Of a stretch of DNA of 46,146 bases, positions 1-8,927 are shown in pieces. This stretch comes from Lentisphaerae bacterium ADurb.Bin242 (GTDB taxonomy: Bacteria > Verrucomicrobiota > Lentisphaeria > Victivallales > UBA1829). The notes below the pieces were generated by a model. That model was not told the origin of the DNA. It saw only the letters and a list, made by a program, of their open reading frames with translations, and made no database searches. The first letter of the stretch is position 1, and every line of letters begins with the position of its first letter. Location of the stretch: positions 1 through 46,146 of the forward strand of contig MWCA01000045.1 of the NCBI GenBank assembly GCA_002069785.1, read 5' to 3'. The position numbers and the translations under genes are program-made.

Positions 1-2
1 TT

Positions 3-108
3 ACTGGTGCTGTAAAACGAAAAAAGCCATGGCAAGTTTTGGGACTTGTCACGGCAATCATAGAAAGAGTGGTGGGGCTTCGGGGATACGACAAAACACT
101 TTCTCCGC
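3..108 (+). other. Likely frameshifted upstream part of the dehydrogenase gene
   Basis: Read in the third frame, this stretch is open and leads to residues I-I-E-R-V-V-G. Read in the first frame, it continues as F-G-D-T-T-K-H-F, a glycine-rich nucleotide-binding turn. The first frame has stops at 13-15 and 61-63. Removing one G from the GGGG run at 74-77 would join the two frames into one protein. This is an inference: either a sequencing or assembly error or a real mutation in the gene that continues to 624. Confidence 0.4.
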
Positions 109-624
109 ATGCTCGCTCCGCTGCATCCGAAACGGATTCTGGTGCATTCCAGCCATGCGTCCGAAGACGAAATCCATGCCTTCGGCGCACGCAAAGTGCC
201 GTTCGAATCAATGCTGACCGAATCGGATATCGTTCATTGTCTCGTCGGAGTGAATCAGGAAAATCTCCACCGGCTTGGCGCCCGGGAACTCGCCCTTCTC
301 AAGGACGGCGCCGCGATCGTCAATTGCGGACGCGCCGGACTGATTCAGGAACAGCCCCTGATGGACGCCCTTGCCTCGAAACGTATCTCCGTCGTGCTTG
401 ACGTCTATTATACGGAACCGCTGCCGGAGGATTCGGCGCTGTACTCTTTCGACAATCTGATCATGACGCCTCACAACGCCGGATTTCCCGGCCGGGAACT
501 TTTCATTCCCTTCCTGCTGGACGAGTTCAAACGGTTCTTTGCCGGAGAAAAACTCCAGGGAGAAATCAACCGTTCCCGTTTCGAATCCATGACAGATGAA
601 TGCCTCGCGAAAAAACGGGAATGA
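109..624 (+). CDS. D-isomer-specific 2-hydroxyacid dehydrogenase-like protein, 3' part
   Basis: This is the C-terminal part of an NAD-dependent 2-hydroxyacid dehydrogenase-like oxidoreductase. The frame shows the family pattern after the first Rossmann strand: S-D-I-V-H-C, then LKDGAAIVNCGRAGLIQE (the 'vNxxRGxxvde' strand and turn), then V-L-D-V-Y-Y-T-E-P-L-P and M-T-P-H-N-A-G, which matches the catalytic-histidine region. At 171 residues it is about half the usual length. The ATG at 109 is only the first in-frame ATG; similarity starts earlier (from about 64), so it is probably not the true start. It converges on the AraC-type gene that ends at 676. The substrate cannot be told from this fragment. 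Confidence 0.6.
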   Translation: MLAPLHPKRILVHSSHASEDEIHAFGARKVPFESMLTESDIVHCLVGVNQENLHRLGARELALLKDGAAIVNCGRAGLIQEQPLMDALASKRISVVLDVYYTEPLPEDSALYSFDNLIMTPHNAGFPGRELFIPFLLDEFKRFFAGEKLQGEINRSRFESMTDECLAKKRE

Positions 625-675
625 ACAAGGATTGCTTCGTAAAAAAATCCGGAAGTCTGCCGTCAATCCGGTCAT

Positions 676-1584
676 TCAGGCGGGTTCCGGGTCCCTGTTT
701 TTCTCACGGTATTTCCGCGGGGAAACGCCCAGCGCGTTTTTGAACGCGCGGCTGAACGAATAGGCGTCGCGGAAGCCGCTGTGCTCCGCGATCTCCGAAA
801 CGGAACGATCCGAGCGGACCAGCAGTTCGCATGCGTGCTGGAGCCGCAATTTCCGCAGAAGGACGCCGGGAGTCACGTCTCCGTAATGACGGCGGAACAT
901 GCGCCGCACCGTTACCGGAGAGACCCCGAACTCGGACGCCAGTGTTTTCAAGGACACCTCTTTCCGGAAATTTTTCCGCAGATACCCGCAAATCTCCGTA
1001 AACATTCCGCCGCCCGTGTTCTTCTCCGGCGGCGTCTCCTCCCGGGAATATTCCAGTTGACGGGTCAGGATCGACACCAAAGCGTGGACCGCTTCCGAAG
1101 GAGACGTCTTGTCCAGCCCGTTGTAGGCGGAAATGAGCTTCAGCAGGTTGTCGAAGTCGGAACGGTTCAGACGAAACACGCGGGAACGCAAGTTCAGGAG
1201 AGGCTCGTAGTTTCGACTCTTTTCCAGGAACGAAACCGCAACAAACTCATACTCCGAAGCCGGATCGGCCAGCCGCGTGGAATGGAACTGGTGCGGGAAA
1301 AACAGCATGGCGTCTCCGGGCGACATGGAAAATTCCTCGCCGTCGAGCAGCGTATTGACCTCCCCTTTCAGGATCACTTTCAGGATCATGCGCTGATGAA
1401 TGAACGTCTGACGGAAAAAATGGCGGCTGGAGGAAATCCGCACGATCACGTCCTCCGGAACAATCGGGCAAAACGTGTCCATGCCTCCCGAAAACGGCCC
1501 GTTTTCGGAAAGTTTTCTCCGTCCTTTCAGCGCCTCCATTTTCCTGCGGAAAGAAAGGAGATTTTTCCGTCCCGGTTCCGCCAT
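676..1584 (-). CDS. AraC-family transcriptional regulator
   Basis: This is a 302-residue DNA-binding regulator. The N-terminal half looks like the cupin-type sensor domain of AraC proteins (residues about 60-150, with GEEFSMSPGDAMLFFPHQFH). The last 100 residues hold two helix-turn-helix units: VSLKTLASEFGVSPVTVRR around 211-230, and the signature S-V-S-E-I-A-E-H-S-G-F followed by F-S-R-A-F-K...G-V-S-P-R-K-Y-R near 261-295. The start is supported by AAGGAGGGG seven to eight bases before the ATG. It lies 69 bases after the polysaccharide operon's last glycosyltransferase, on the same strand, so it may be read through from that operon or have its own promoter. The ligand is unknown. Confidence 0.9.
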   Translation of the reverse strand: MAEPGRKNLLSFRRKMEALKGRRKLSENGPFSGGMDTFCPIVPEDVIVRISSSRHFFRQTFIHQRMILKVILKGEVNTLLDGEEFSMSPGDAMLFFPHQFHSTRLADPASEYEFVAVSFLEKSRNYEPLLNLRSRVFRLNRSDFDNLLKLISAYNGLDKTSPSEAVHALVSILTRQLEYSREETPPEKNTGGGMFTEICGYLRKNFRKEVSLKTLASEFGVSPVTVRRMFRRHYGDVTPGVLLRKLRLQHACELLVRSDRSVSEIAEHSGFRDAYSFSRAFKNALGVSPRKYREKNRDPEPA

Positions 1585-1653
1585 GCGTCCCCTCCTTCTT
1601 CAAATCGCTTCCCGGTGGAAATTCCTATCCCCGTCCGTCGGCGCCGAACCGGG

Positions 1654-2607
1654 TTACAGAACCCGCAGAAAAGCCTGCCGGACCGCCTCCAGATAGGAAT
1701 CGCACCAGGTATCGGAGTTTTCCCGCGCCGCCAGCACGTTTTCACGGTGAGCGGCATAGTTGTCAAACAATTGGCGACGGGCATCCAGAAAACCTTTTTC
1801 GGATAGTTCTTCCAATGGAACAAACGTCCCGGGATAACGGCGTTCCGCCGTCGGGAAATCTCCCCGGTAAATTACCGGTACTCCCGCCAGAATACAGTCG
1901 GGCAGCTTTTCCGTGACATATCCGGGCGCCCAGCAGTTTTCGATCACCAACGCAAACGGATGCCCGGCAATGACCGTCAGTTTGTCGCCGGCCGGACCGA
2001 AACAATGTTCGGACTTCGAGATCGGCCACCCTTTTCCGTACAGATCAATCCATCCGCGCTTTGCCAGCAAACGGTACAAATCATCCCGTTCCGGAGCCAC
2101 GCCCCGGTGATCCCCCTTCTTAAAAGAGGAGACGACAACCCCGAGACAGTCTCCGGAATCTTCCGGGATCGCCCGTCCCGCGGAAATGCCGGAAGAAGAA
2201 GCATTCTTCCCGGCAACCGGCAGGTCGTAATGAATGACATAAGGAGCCTCAAAAGAACGGTTCCACGTCAGAATGACGTCCCAGCACGGATGCATGAGAA
2301 TCCTCGCCTGGTGCGCCAGAAGATTGTAGATCGGAGATTCGCACGCTTGTAAGATTTTCCGGACGCTTCCCGGAAGCCGCCCGATCCTTTCCCAGAGTTC
2401 CGCTGTCAGATCGATACAGAATATGACATCCGCTTTTTCAGGAGGCAGCTCCGCTTCGGAAAAAAATACAAAGTCCTCCTCCTTAAGCAGTTCTCTCGCC
2501 CGGATTCCGGGATATCCAAGCAAATTTCCATACGAGGTTCCTCCGTCATCTTCTCCGAAAGAATCCTCTTTTTTCAGATACAACCCCATGACAGTAACTT
2601 TGCGCAT
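1654..2607 (-). CDS. Glycosyltransferase family 10 (fucosyltransferase-like)
   Basis: This 317-residue protein is probably a GT10 enzyme, the family of alpha-1,3/1,4-fucosyltransferases that use GDP-fucose. The best evidence is at residues 218-249, where FALVIENCW...GYVTEKL...AGVPVIYRG matches the GT10 donor-binding signature (F-x-ENxxxxxYVTEKL...PVxxG). No membrane segment or signal peptide is visible, which is normal for bacterial members. It starts one base after the stop of the upstream glycosyltransferase, so the two are co-transcribed. It is the last sugar gene of the operon before the AraC-type regulator. The sugar and acceptor are inferred only at family level; GT10 members that are not fucosyltransferases are possible. 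Confidence 0.8.
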   Translation of the reverse strand: MRKVTVMGLYLKKEDSFGEDDGGTSYGNLLGYPGIRARELLKEEDFVFFSEAELPPEKADVIFCIDLTAELWERIGRLPGSVRKILQACESPIYNLLAHQARILMHPCWDVILTWNRSFEAPYVIHYDLPVAGKNASSSGISAGRAIPEDSGDCLGVVVSSFKKGDHRGVAPERDDLYRLLAKRGWIDLYGKGWPISKSEHCFGPAGDKLTVIAGHPFALVIENCWAPGYVTEKLPDCILAGVPVIYRGDFPTAERRYPGTFVPLEELSEKGFLDARRQLFDNYAAHRENVLAARENSDTWCDSYLEAVRQAFLRVL

Positions 2608-2608
2608 A

Positions 2609-3556
2609 TCAACGGATCCTCAAAATGCGTTTGAACAAATTCTTCGCTTTCCGGAACAGGAGAAGGAACAAATATCTATATACTTTGAACGCCTCCGGAT
2701 AAAAGCACTCCATTCTCCGAAGTTTGTATTGAACCAGAAAAAAGTAATACAGCCCACGAAGCGGGGCCTGGCGAATTATATACCCCATGGACCGGACGTT
2801 CATTGTCCGCAGATATGAATCGGAACAGGAAGCAAAGGAAATCATGAGATATACCAAGGTATCATATTGAATGCTGCGGACGCTTATCCGGCTTCCCTCC
2901 GATTCACCATGCCAGCGAATTTTCACCGTCGGAAAATACGGCTGAAAAATACGGTGGATATAAGGATTGCAGAGATGACAGCACTCCGATCGACATCCGT
3001 ATCGAAGAAATCCCCAAGGATGGAACTGTTTCCGGTATATGGACGCCGGAATGGTCATCCCGGAAACATTGTAAGTAAAAGACCACTGATCTTGAAGCGA
3101 TGCGAAAAAACTTCTCGAAAGAGGTTCGCCGTCTTGCCGGTGGAATTCACGTACCGTCATTTCACGCAAATTCCCATCCTGCGTGAAAAAATGAAACGGG
3201 CCAAACACGGCATCCCCTTCCCGTAGATCAAGCCGACTCAGTTCTTCCAGTCCCTCACGAAGGAGAATATCGTCATGACAAAGGGAAAAGACATGTCCCT
3301 CCAGCTTTAAATCTCCAATCCACCGGTCCAGTCTCCGGCCATGCTGAAGGGCGGAAAGAGTGCAGTCATGGGAAATCCAGTGAATTTTCTCCGACGGACA
3401 TTCCTTCACCAGCGCCATATCCTCTGCCTGCCGCGGGGACTTATTGAATGAAATATACACTCCGTCGAAAAACTCCAGATTCGCCTTGACGGATTCCCAG
3501 CATTCCCGCCAGTAATCCCCACCATTGTAAACCATAATGGCCAGTGAAAGTTTCAT
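2609..3556 (-). CDS. Glycosyltransferase, GT2-like
   Basis: This 315-residue protein is a probable family 2-like (GT-A fold) glycosyltransferase. It begins with a beta strand typical of the fold (LSLAIMVYNGGDYWREC) and has an acidic motif, S-L-C-H-D-D-I-L-L-R, near residues 92-101 in the place of the metal-binding DxD. The C-terminal 70 residues are rich in arginine, lysine and aromatic residues and may contact the membrane. Its ATG overlaps the TGA of the upstream epimerase (ATGA at 3553-3556), which indicates translational coupling. It presumably adds one sugar of the operon's glycan; donor and linkage are unknown. Confidence 0.7.
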   Translation of the reverse strand: MKLSLAIMVYNGGDYWRECWESVKANLEFFDGVYISFNKSPRQAEDMALVKECPSEKIHWISHDCTLSALQHGRRLDRWIGDLKLEGHVFSLCHDDILLREGLEELSRLDLREGDAVFGPFHFFTQDGNLREMTVREFHRQDGEPLSRSFFASLQDQWSFTYNVSGMTIPASIYRKQFHPWGFLRYGCRSECCHLCNPYIHRIFQPYFPTVKIRWHGESEGSRISVRSIQYDTLVYLMISFASCSDSYLRTMNVRSMGYIIRQAPLRGLYYFFLVQYKLRRMECFYPEAFKVYRYLFLLLFRKAKNLFKRILRIR

Positions 3557-4524
3557 GACCGTCTCCCCGGCTCCATCGAGCTTTTCTGGATGGCATCCTC
3601 AAGGCTGACTTTTACGGACAGTCCAAGTTCACTGGTCGCCCGGGAAATATCCGGGACATACCGGGACGTCTGTCGTCCCGGGGAAGGAGATTCTCGGATG
3701 CGAATCCGGCTGTCGGACCCGATCGCCCGTCGAATCGTCTCCGCCAGCTCGAGAATGGAAACCGCCTGATCCGATCCCACATTGTATACGCGTCCATCTT
3801 TTCCATCGGACAAAATGGCACACAGCCATTCCACCAGATCGTCGGCATACAGGTAGGAGCGGTACGACGTTCCGTCTCCCTGAATGACGATATCCTTCCC
3901 TTCCAAACAATCTCGGATGAAGTTGCCGATCGCAAAGTGGACATTCCGATCCAGATACGGTCCGGTGAAAGCAAAACACCTCGCAATCACAGTGGGGACA
4001 CCTGAAGCCAGACACATCTGCTCGGCCTCCAATTTCGCGATGCCGTATTCCGTTACGGGGGAGCAGGGAAAATCCTCCAGAATCCGTTCCAGTTCAGACG
4101 GCTGAATACCGTAAACCGCACCGGAACTGGCCATCAGAACCCGTCGGGCTCCGCATTTTTCCGCGAAGTCCAGGACATGCCGCGTCCCTTTCAAAATAAT
4201 GTCGCGCACTTCTCCATCCGGGACTCCATGGGTCGGCGCGGCACAATGAAGAACTCCATCGAAATGCATCTCCGGAAATGAAAAATCACGCACGTCTCCT
4301 GACAAAAAAGAAATCTTCTCCAAGCCGGAAAATTCCGGATTGCTTTGGAGAAACCCCTTCGGATCACGAGAAAGAACAACCCATTCTGTTTCGGGAGAGA
4401 AGCCGCGTTGCAGCATGGAAAGAATGCTTTTTCCGAAAAAACCGGTTCCTCCTGTCAGAAAAATCCGTTCCCCCTCGAAGGAACTTTTTCTGTTTTCATT
4501 CGATGCGGAATACTGCATTTTCAT
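3553..4524 (-). CDS. NAD-dependent epimerase/dehydratase (extended SDR)
   Basis: This 323-residue protein belongs to the extended short-chain dehydrogenase family that works on nucleotide sugars. It has the cofactor loop F-L-T-G-G-T-G-F-F-G around residues 22-31, the serine-containing strand M-A-S-S-G-A-V-Y-G, and the catalytic Y-G-I-A-K. A C-terminal substrate region follows (Y-R-S-Y-L-Y-A-D-D-L and V-Y-N-V-G-S). The sequence is not close enough to one named enzyme to say whether it is a 4-epimerase, 4,6-dehydratase or reductase. It overlaps the genes on both sides by ATGA and so is part of the same coupled operon. It could carry out the late reduction or epimerisation of the CDP- or another NDP-sugar made upstream. 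Confidence 0.85.
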   Translation of the reverse strand: MKMQYSASNENRKSSFEGERIFLTGGTGFFGKSILSMLQRGFSPETEWVVLSRDPKGFLQSNPEFSGLEKISFLSGDVRDFSFPEMHFDGVLHCAAPTHGVPDGEVRDIILKGTRHVLDFAEKCGARRVLMASSGAVYGIQPSELERILEDFPCSPVTEYGIAKLEAEQMCLASGVPTVIARCFAFTGPYLDRNVHFAIGNFIRDCLEGKDIVIQGDGTSYRSYLYADDLVEWLCAILSDGKDGRVYNVGSDQAVSILELAETIRRAIGSDSRIRIRESPSPGRQTSRYVPDISRATSELGLSVKVSLEDAIQKSSMEPGRRS

Positions 4525-5567
4525 TGGCCGGAATGCTTTCGTCCATTTTTCAGATTCTCGACTGGAAACCCATCAATATTGTCCCGAGTGTAGTGATCAC
4601 TCCGGTAAATGTCGCAATGCGCGCAGGAACTATTTTCATGCTTCCGGTTTTCCAGCTGCATTTTCTGAAATTCGAACCATTCGTCTGATTCCCAGAGATC
4701 CCGCAGGGATGTCTGATCGACATTGCCGAGGTTGGTGCCACCAATGAAGTCGATGCAGCATGGAGACACGTCTCCGTTGGCCCGGATCGCCATGGTGGTA
4801 AACGCCATCGGACAGGCAATCCGGAGTGAACTGTGCTCGGAAAAGTCCTGCCGGGCCGTCGGAAGAGAATCAGCATAGTAGCGTTTCATGAAATCAGCCT
4901 CTTCATCAACCTTGATCCAGCTGTGAGGTTTATCGATGTAAATCTCATCTCCGACATCGGCGTACATTTTCATGAATCGCTCATTTTCTTCGCCGTAAGA
5001 CTCCAGCATTTTCGGACTTATAAACGGACGTTCGGAATAAAGTCGCTTTCTGATCTCCCGGAGGACGCGCAGATTTTCATGAATTTCGGCGGGTTTTATA
5101 GAAGAGGAGGTAATCTCCCGGTGTCTCTTTTCATCTGGTGAATAAATAGAAACCCGTAAATAATCCAGCTGAAAGCGGACCATTGCCTCGGCAATTTCCG
5201 GTGTAAGACGGCTCACGTTGCTGGTCGTTTCGATCCGGTCGGCCAGATCGGCCTTGCGGGCGATCCGGAGCATTTCACAGAAAGCCGGATTGAGCAGCGG
5301 CTCTCCGTAAAGGCTCAATTTCAGAACCTTCAGTTTTTCTCCCGGCCATGCTTTCAGCTGTTCGATAACCCGGACGAACCGATCCAGCGGCATGTTCATG
5401 CGGGTACGGGTGAAGTAATTTTCTCCGGAAAGGCTCTGAAAACACTGAATGCAGCGGAAATTGCACAGGCTCGACGGTTCGACGAGAACCGTATAGGGTT
5501 TGGGCAAAGGCAGAACTTCCATCAGATTGTGCCGATGGGTATTTTTCAGCTGGGTGAAGGGGATCAT
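4521..5567 (-). CDS. Radical SAM/SPASM-domain protein (copy 1)
   Basis: This 348-residue protein has the radical SAM cluster motif C-x3-C-x2-C at Cys35, Cys39 and Cys42 (S-L-C-N-F-R-C-I-Q-C). It also has a C-terminal SPASM-type cysteine region: C-P-M-A-F near 250, N-G-D-V-S-P-C-C, G-N-V...L-R-D-L-W-E-S-D, and a final C-A-H-C. Such proteins use an S-adenosylmethionine radical and extra iron-sulfur clusters. It is clearly a tandem paralogue of the next gene: both share W-P-G-x-K-L-K, G-E-P-L-L and an S-R-L-T segment. The start ATG overlaps the upstream stop (ATGA). No small peptide precursor gene lies nearby, so a role on a sugar or other small molecule of the polysaccharide pathway is inferred. 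Confidence 0.88.
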   Translation of the reverse strand: MIPFTQLKNTHRHNLMEVLPLPKPYTVLVEPSSLCNFRCIQCFQSLSGENYFTRTRMNMPLDRFVRVIEQLKAWPGEKLKVLKLSLYGEPLLNPAFCEMLRIARKADLADRIETTSNVSRLTPEIAEAMVRFQLDYLRVSIYSPDEKRHREITSSSIKPAEIHENLRVLREIRKRLYSERPFISPKMLESYGEENERFMKMYADVGDEIYIDKPHSWIKVDEEADFMKRYYADSLPTARQDFSEHSSLRIACPMAFTTMAIRANGDVSPCCIDFIGGTNLGNVDQTSLRDLWESDEWFEFQKMQLENRKHENSSCAHCDIYRSDHYTRDNIDGFPVENLKNGRKHSGQ

Positions 5568-6589
5568 TTCGGACGAAGCCTTTCGACCGGAAAACCATCG
5601 ACATTATCCTCCGCCGGGAAGAGCTTGTACCAGTCGCAATAGCGGCAGATGCGGTTTTCGTGTTTCCGGTTTTCCAAGTGCATTTTGCGGAATTCAAAGA
5701 GCTCGTCGCTTTCCCATAATTCCAAAAGCGTCTTCTCGTGGACATTGCCGATTTTAGTAGCCTTCGGAGCATCGTGGGTGCAAAGGATACAATCCCCGGC
5801 GCTGTTGACCACCAGATTCATGAATGGACGCGGACAGGCAACGTGATGTTGCTGATGACTTTTGAATTCCGCTTCGGTTTTCGCTTCTTTACCCTTGTCA
5901 TGATAATAGGCGTTGATCAGGTTATTGCCGCTGTAACGAGTTGCGTTATTGACTTTCTCGAAACCGACTTCGTCGGCAATGTCCTTGTACAAGTTCTGAA
6001 AGACAATGTTTTCCTCGTCATAACAATCGAACATCTTCGCGAGAATCACCGGTTTCTTTTTCCCCTGCCGGTCGCGATATTCCCGGAGATACTGGATGTT
6101 GTCGCGGATTTCCCCGACAGTCACAGAGGAACGGGTCACTTCTTTCTGATGAGCATCTATTGCGGCGTAAATCGAGAAACGGATGTGGTCAAGTCCGTAA
6201 TCCACCAGTTTTTCGGAGATTTCATGGGTCAAGCGCGAACCGTTGGAAAAAGTATCCACGCGCTCGGCGATTCCGGCATCGACAGCCAATTTCACCATTT
6301 CGCAGAAATCCGGATGCAGAAGAGGTTCTCCAAGCGCTGCCAGCCGGAGGAGCTTCAGCTTGGGTCCCGGCCAGTTTTTCAGCTCGTCTACCAGACGTTT
6401 ATACAGGCTCATTTCCAGGTTGCAGAACGGCTTCAGGTCGTTCCGGGTATTTTCACTGCCCTGGACACAGGGAGTACAGCGGAAATTGCAGATGTTGGTC
6501 GGCTCAATGAATACCGACAGCGGCTTTGCTAGCGGCAGATGATCTTTCAGGATCATCCGGTTGCTGGAAATAATGGTAAAACCGCTCAT
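5564..6589 (-). CDS. Radical SAM/SPASM-domain protein (copy 2)
   Basis: This is a paralogue of the gene just downstream, with the same layout: C-x3-C-x2-C at Cys34, Cys38 and Cys41 (I-C-N-F-R-C-T-P-C), L-G-E-P-L-L-H-P in the core, and a SPASM-like tail (H-V-A-C-P-R-P-F, G-D-C-I-L-C, I-C-R-Y-C-D-W). An upstream in-frame ATG would add 11 residues, but the ATG at 6589 overlaps the preceding gene's TGA (ATGA), which is how most genes here are joined, so it was chosen. The copies have clearly diverged, so they may act on different substrates or as partners. The substrate is unknown. Confidence 0.87.
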   Translation of the reverse strand: MSGFTIISSNRMILKDHLPLAKPLSVFIEPTNICNFRCTPCVQGSENTRNDLKPFCNLEMSLYKRLVDELKNWPGPKLKLLRLAALGEPLLHPDFCEMVKLAVDAGIAERVDTFSNGSRLTHEISEKLVDYGLDHIRFSIYAAIDAHQKEVTRSSVTVGEIRDNIQYLREYRDRQGKKKPVILAKMFDCYDEENIVFQNLYKDIADEVGFEKVNNATRYSGNNLINAYYHDKGKEAKTEAEFKSHQQHHVACPRPFMNLVVNSAGDCILCTHDAPKATKIGNVHEKTLLELWESDELFEFRKMHLENRKHENRICRYCDWYKLFPAEDNVDGFPVERLRPK

Positions 6590-7650
6590 TGGATGAAATC
6601 CTCCTCTCCGAAAGCCTCGCACCAGTTGATCGGCAACGGTTTTCCGTAAAATTTCGTCATATATTGTTCGATGAATTCCCGGTCATGCCCCGAAAGACAT
6701 TTCTTGTGGTAGCATCCGAAATGCCGGATGCGCATGCCCCGGGCCAGAATATCGGCAAGACTCTCCTCGAAAAGGTTGCCGAGACTGATTTGAATGAATC
6801 CGCACGGAAGGACATCGCCATATTGAGTAATTTGCAGTAATGAATTCACCGTTCCACACCCGCGGTCAATCCCGTAGGTCGGAAACGTATCCAGATGCAG
6901 CGCCGAATAAGTTTCATGAACCTGTTTCAGATATTCCATGTCGGAGTCGTCAATCAGCACTTCGTGTTTCCCTTCCCACTGTCCGACGGCTTTGGCCAGC
7001 ATCACATCAACGGAAAAGCCGTTTTTCTGGGCGAATTCAGCCATTTTCAGAGTCCGGTCGGTTTTACAGTTCTGATGGCTTACAACCGTTTGGATCACCA
7101 CGTTTAACCCGGCCTTCTGCGCATTGAAAAGGGCAGCAATCGCTTTCTGATAAGCTCCGGCATTCTCACGATTCCTATCGTGCAGTTTTTCGTCGAAATC
7201 GTCGATGCTGACCTTTACTTTATCCAATCCGATTTTCTTCAGATGCAGCGCTTTCTCTTCGGTGAGAAAATGGCCGTTCGTGCTCATGCTGAGGTGGAAT
7301 TTGTCCGGCTGCATGGCCGCAATCACATCGTCGAGTTCCTTCAGAATCAGCGGTTCCCCGCCGGACAGCGTAAACTGGCACAAGCCGAATGCATGGGCCT
7401 GATCACTAATGGAACGCATCATGGCAACATCCAGCTTCCGCTTTTTGGGAGCCATCCGCGAAACCATGCAATGCTTGCAGTGAAGATTGCAGAGATAGCT
7501 GTAGGCAATGTCGACCATCGGTGTCGGAATGCCCCGGTCCAGCCGGTCCTTAATCTTCAGGATCTTCTCGAAAACCAGCGGTTTTTCTCGCTTCAGTTTC
7601 TCCCGCTTCTGTTTTTCCTGCTTCTGAAGTTCCATCTGTTTTTCATTCAT
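6586..7650 (-). CDS. Radical SAM/SPASM-domain protein (third, divergent)
   Basis: This is a 354-residue radical SAM enzyme with cluster cysteines Cys54, Cys58 and Cys61 (Y-L-C-N-L-H-C-K-H-C). It has the S-G-G-E-P-L motif that binds S-adenosylmethionine and a SPASM-like region (G-C-G-T-V-N-S, Y-G-D-V-L-P-C-G-F, G-C-Y-H-K-K-C-L-S-G). It is more distant from the two paralogues downstream and has a very basic, glutamine/lysine-rich first 25 residues. The frame could extend to a TTG at 7701, but GGAG sits just upstream of the ATG at 7650, so this start is preferred. A gap of about 100 bases separates it from the methyltransferase gene. It is likely in the same transcript; the substrate is unknown. 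Confidence 0.87.
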   Translation of the reverse strand: MNEKQMELQKQEKQKREKLKREKPLVFEKILKIKDRLDRGIPTPMVDIAYSYLCNLHCKHCMVSRMAPKKRKLDVAMMRSISDQAHAFGLCQFTLSGGEPLILKELDDVIAAMQPDKFHLSMSTNGHFLTEEKALHLKKIGLDKVKVSIDDFDEKLHDRNRENAGAYQKAIAALFNAQKAGLNVVIQTVVSHQNCKTDRTLKMAEFAQKNGFSVDVMLAKAVGQWEGKHEVLIDDSDMEYLKQVHETYSALHLDTFPTYGIDRGCGTVNSLLQITQYGDVLPCGFIQISLGNLFEESLADILARGMRIRHFGCYHKKCLSGHDREFIEQYMTKFYGKPLPINWCEAFGEEDFIQ

Positions 7651-7754
7651 TTTTCGTCTCCGATCCTTGTTTCCGCTTTCCCGAAATGTTCTATGCGGCA
7701 ACGGGTCTGGTTATAATTTATACTCCGGCGCCGGTTGTTTCAAATGGTTTCCGT

Positions 7755-8927
7755 TCAGCACAGATAAACGATCTCTCCCTTGAATCCGGACCGCGTCAGT
7801 TCTTCCGTCATCAGTGTCCGATACAGCGGAGAACAGATTGCAACCGTCGAATCATCGCCGCATTCATGCAGAGTGGAAGACGGAAGAACCCGGTGCCCGG
7901 TAATTTTTTTCGTCTGTTTGTAGGGATCGTTGTCGATGAAAGCCTCGATGTTGCATTGTGAAAGAGGCGTCGACTTCAAAAGTCGGGCCAGATGTGCGCC
8001 GCATCCCCACAAAAAGAGCTTTTTTCCCGAGGCGGCCAGAGCCGCGATCGATTTCCCGAAATCATTTTTTCGGGATTCATCCACATACTTCTTTATCTGG
8101 GCAGACAAGGAAAAATCCGGGATAATTTCCTGAACCTTCGTTTTTCCATACGTTCCTGTAAGCGTCGTATTCACGACATCCCTCACCCGAACCGCGTCAT
8201 AGTCATACTTCCGGTTCGAATACCCGCAGAGACGCAAGAGGTTGTCCATGTGCGGCAAAGAAAAATGGTTGATGTGTTCGAAATCGAAATGATAAAAAGG
8301 CGTTCGAATATATTCCCCATAGTCAATGGAAGACGGTACATTGATCAGGATGACCGTTTCCTCCCGACACAGCTTCATGGCGTTCTTCAACGCCCGGAGC
8401 GGATCGTAAATATGTTCGAGGACCCCGATCATAATCAGGAAATCGCAAGGAGGAATGTCCGAGAGCTTTTCAAAAGAACCGACCTCGGCATGGATTCCCT
8501 GGTTCAGCAGATGCCGGACGCTGTTCTCCGAGGGATCGATCCCGGTAATATTGTGAATTCCTTTTTCCTGTAGCACGGGAAGGATTCCGCCGTAGCCGCA
8601 TCCGATCTCAATGACGGATTTCTCCGGGGTGAGGGAATCCTGGATGAGTTCCAGCATCCGGCCGTAACGACGCCGCTCCACGGGAGAAATATTGCTTGCG
8701 CCGACAATATTGTTGTTATCGTATTTCGAGCAGTCTGAATAGTACCGGTTGAAGTCATCGGGGGAAGCCGTCGTATCGTTGAAGACCATTCCACAGACGC
8801 GACAGGAAACAATATCATAGTGGAGCGGCAGATGCTCGATGAAACGTTCATAATCCAGCGAGCACAAATTTTCCGCATCACGCTCACCGCAAACCGGACA
8901 GGGACGAAATGTGCGGATCGGATTCAT
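7755..8927 (-). CDS. Class I SAM methyltransferase, sugar C-methyltransferase type
   Basis: This 390-residue protein has three recognisable parts. An N-terminal zinc-binding knuckle has C-P-V-C-G at Cys10/Cys13 and C-R-V-C-G near 43-47. The central S-adenosylmethionine domain has V-I-E-I-G-C-G-Y-G near 105-113 and I-G-V-L-E-H-I-Y. A C-terminal Rossmann-like domain begins around residue 280 (L-F-L-W-G-C-G-A-H). This order is that of the TylC3/NovU group, which methylates carbon atoms of keto-deoxysugars. It starts at an ATGA overlap with the Nudix gene that follows it. With the RfbFGH pathway upstream, C-methylation of a 4-keto-3,6-dideoxy sugar is plausible but inferred. Confidence 0.85.
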   Translation of the reverse strand: MNPIRTFRPCPVCGERDAENLCSLDYERFIEHLPLHYDIVSCRVCGMVFNDTTASPDDFNRYYSDCSKYDNNNIVGASNISPVERRRYGRMLELIQDSLTPEKSVIEIGCGYGGILPVLQEKGIHNITGIDPSENSVRHLLNQGIHAEVGSFEKLSDIPPCDFLIMIGVLEHIYDPLRALKNAMKLCREETVILINVPSSIDYGEYIRTPFYHFDFEHINHFSLPHMDNLLRLCGYSNRKYDYDAVRVRDVVNTTLTGTYGKTKVQEIIPDFSLSAQIKKYVDESRKNDFGKSIAALAASGKKLFLWGCGAHLARLLKSTPLSQCNIEAFIDNDPYKQTKKITGHRVLPSSTLHECGDDSTVAICSPLYRTLMTEELTRSGFKGEIVYLC

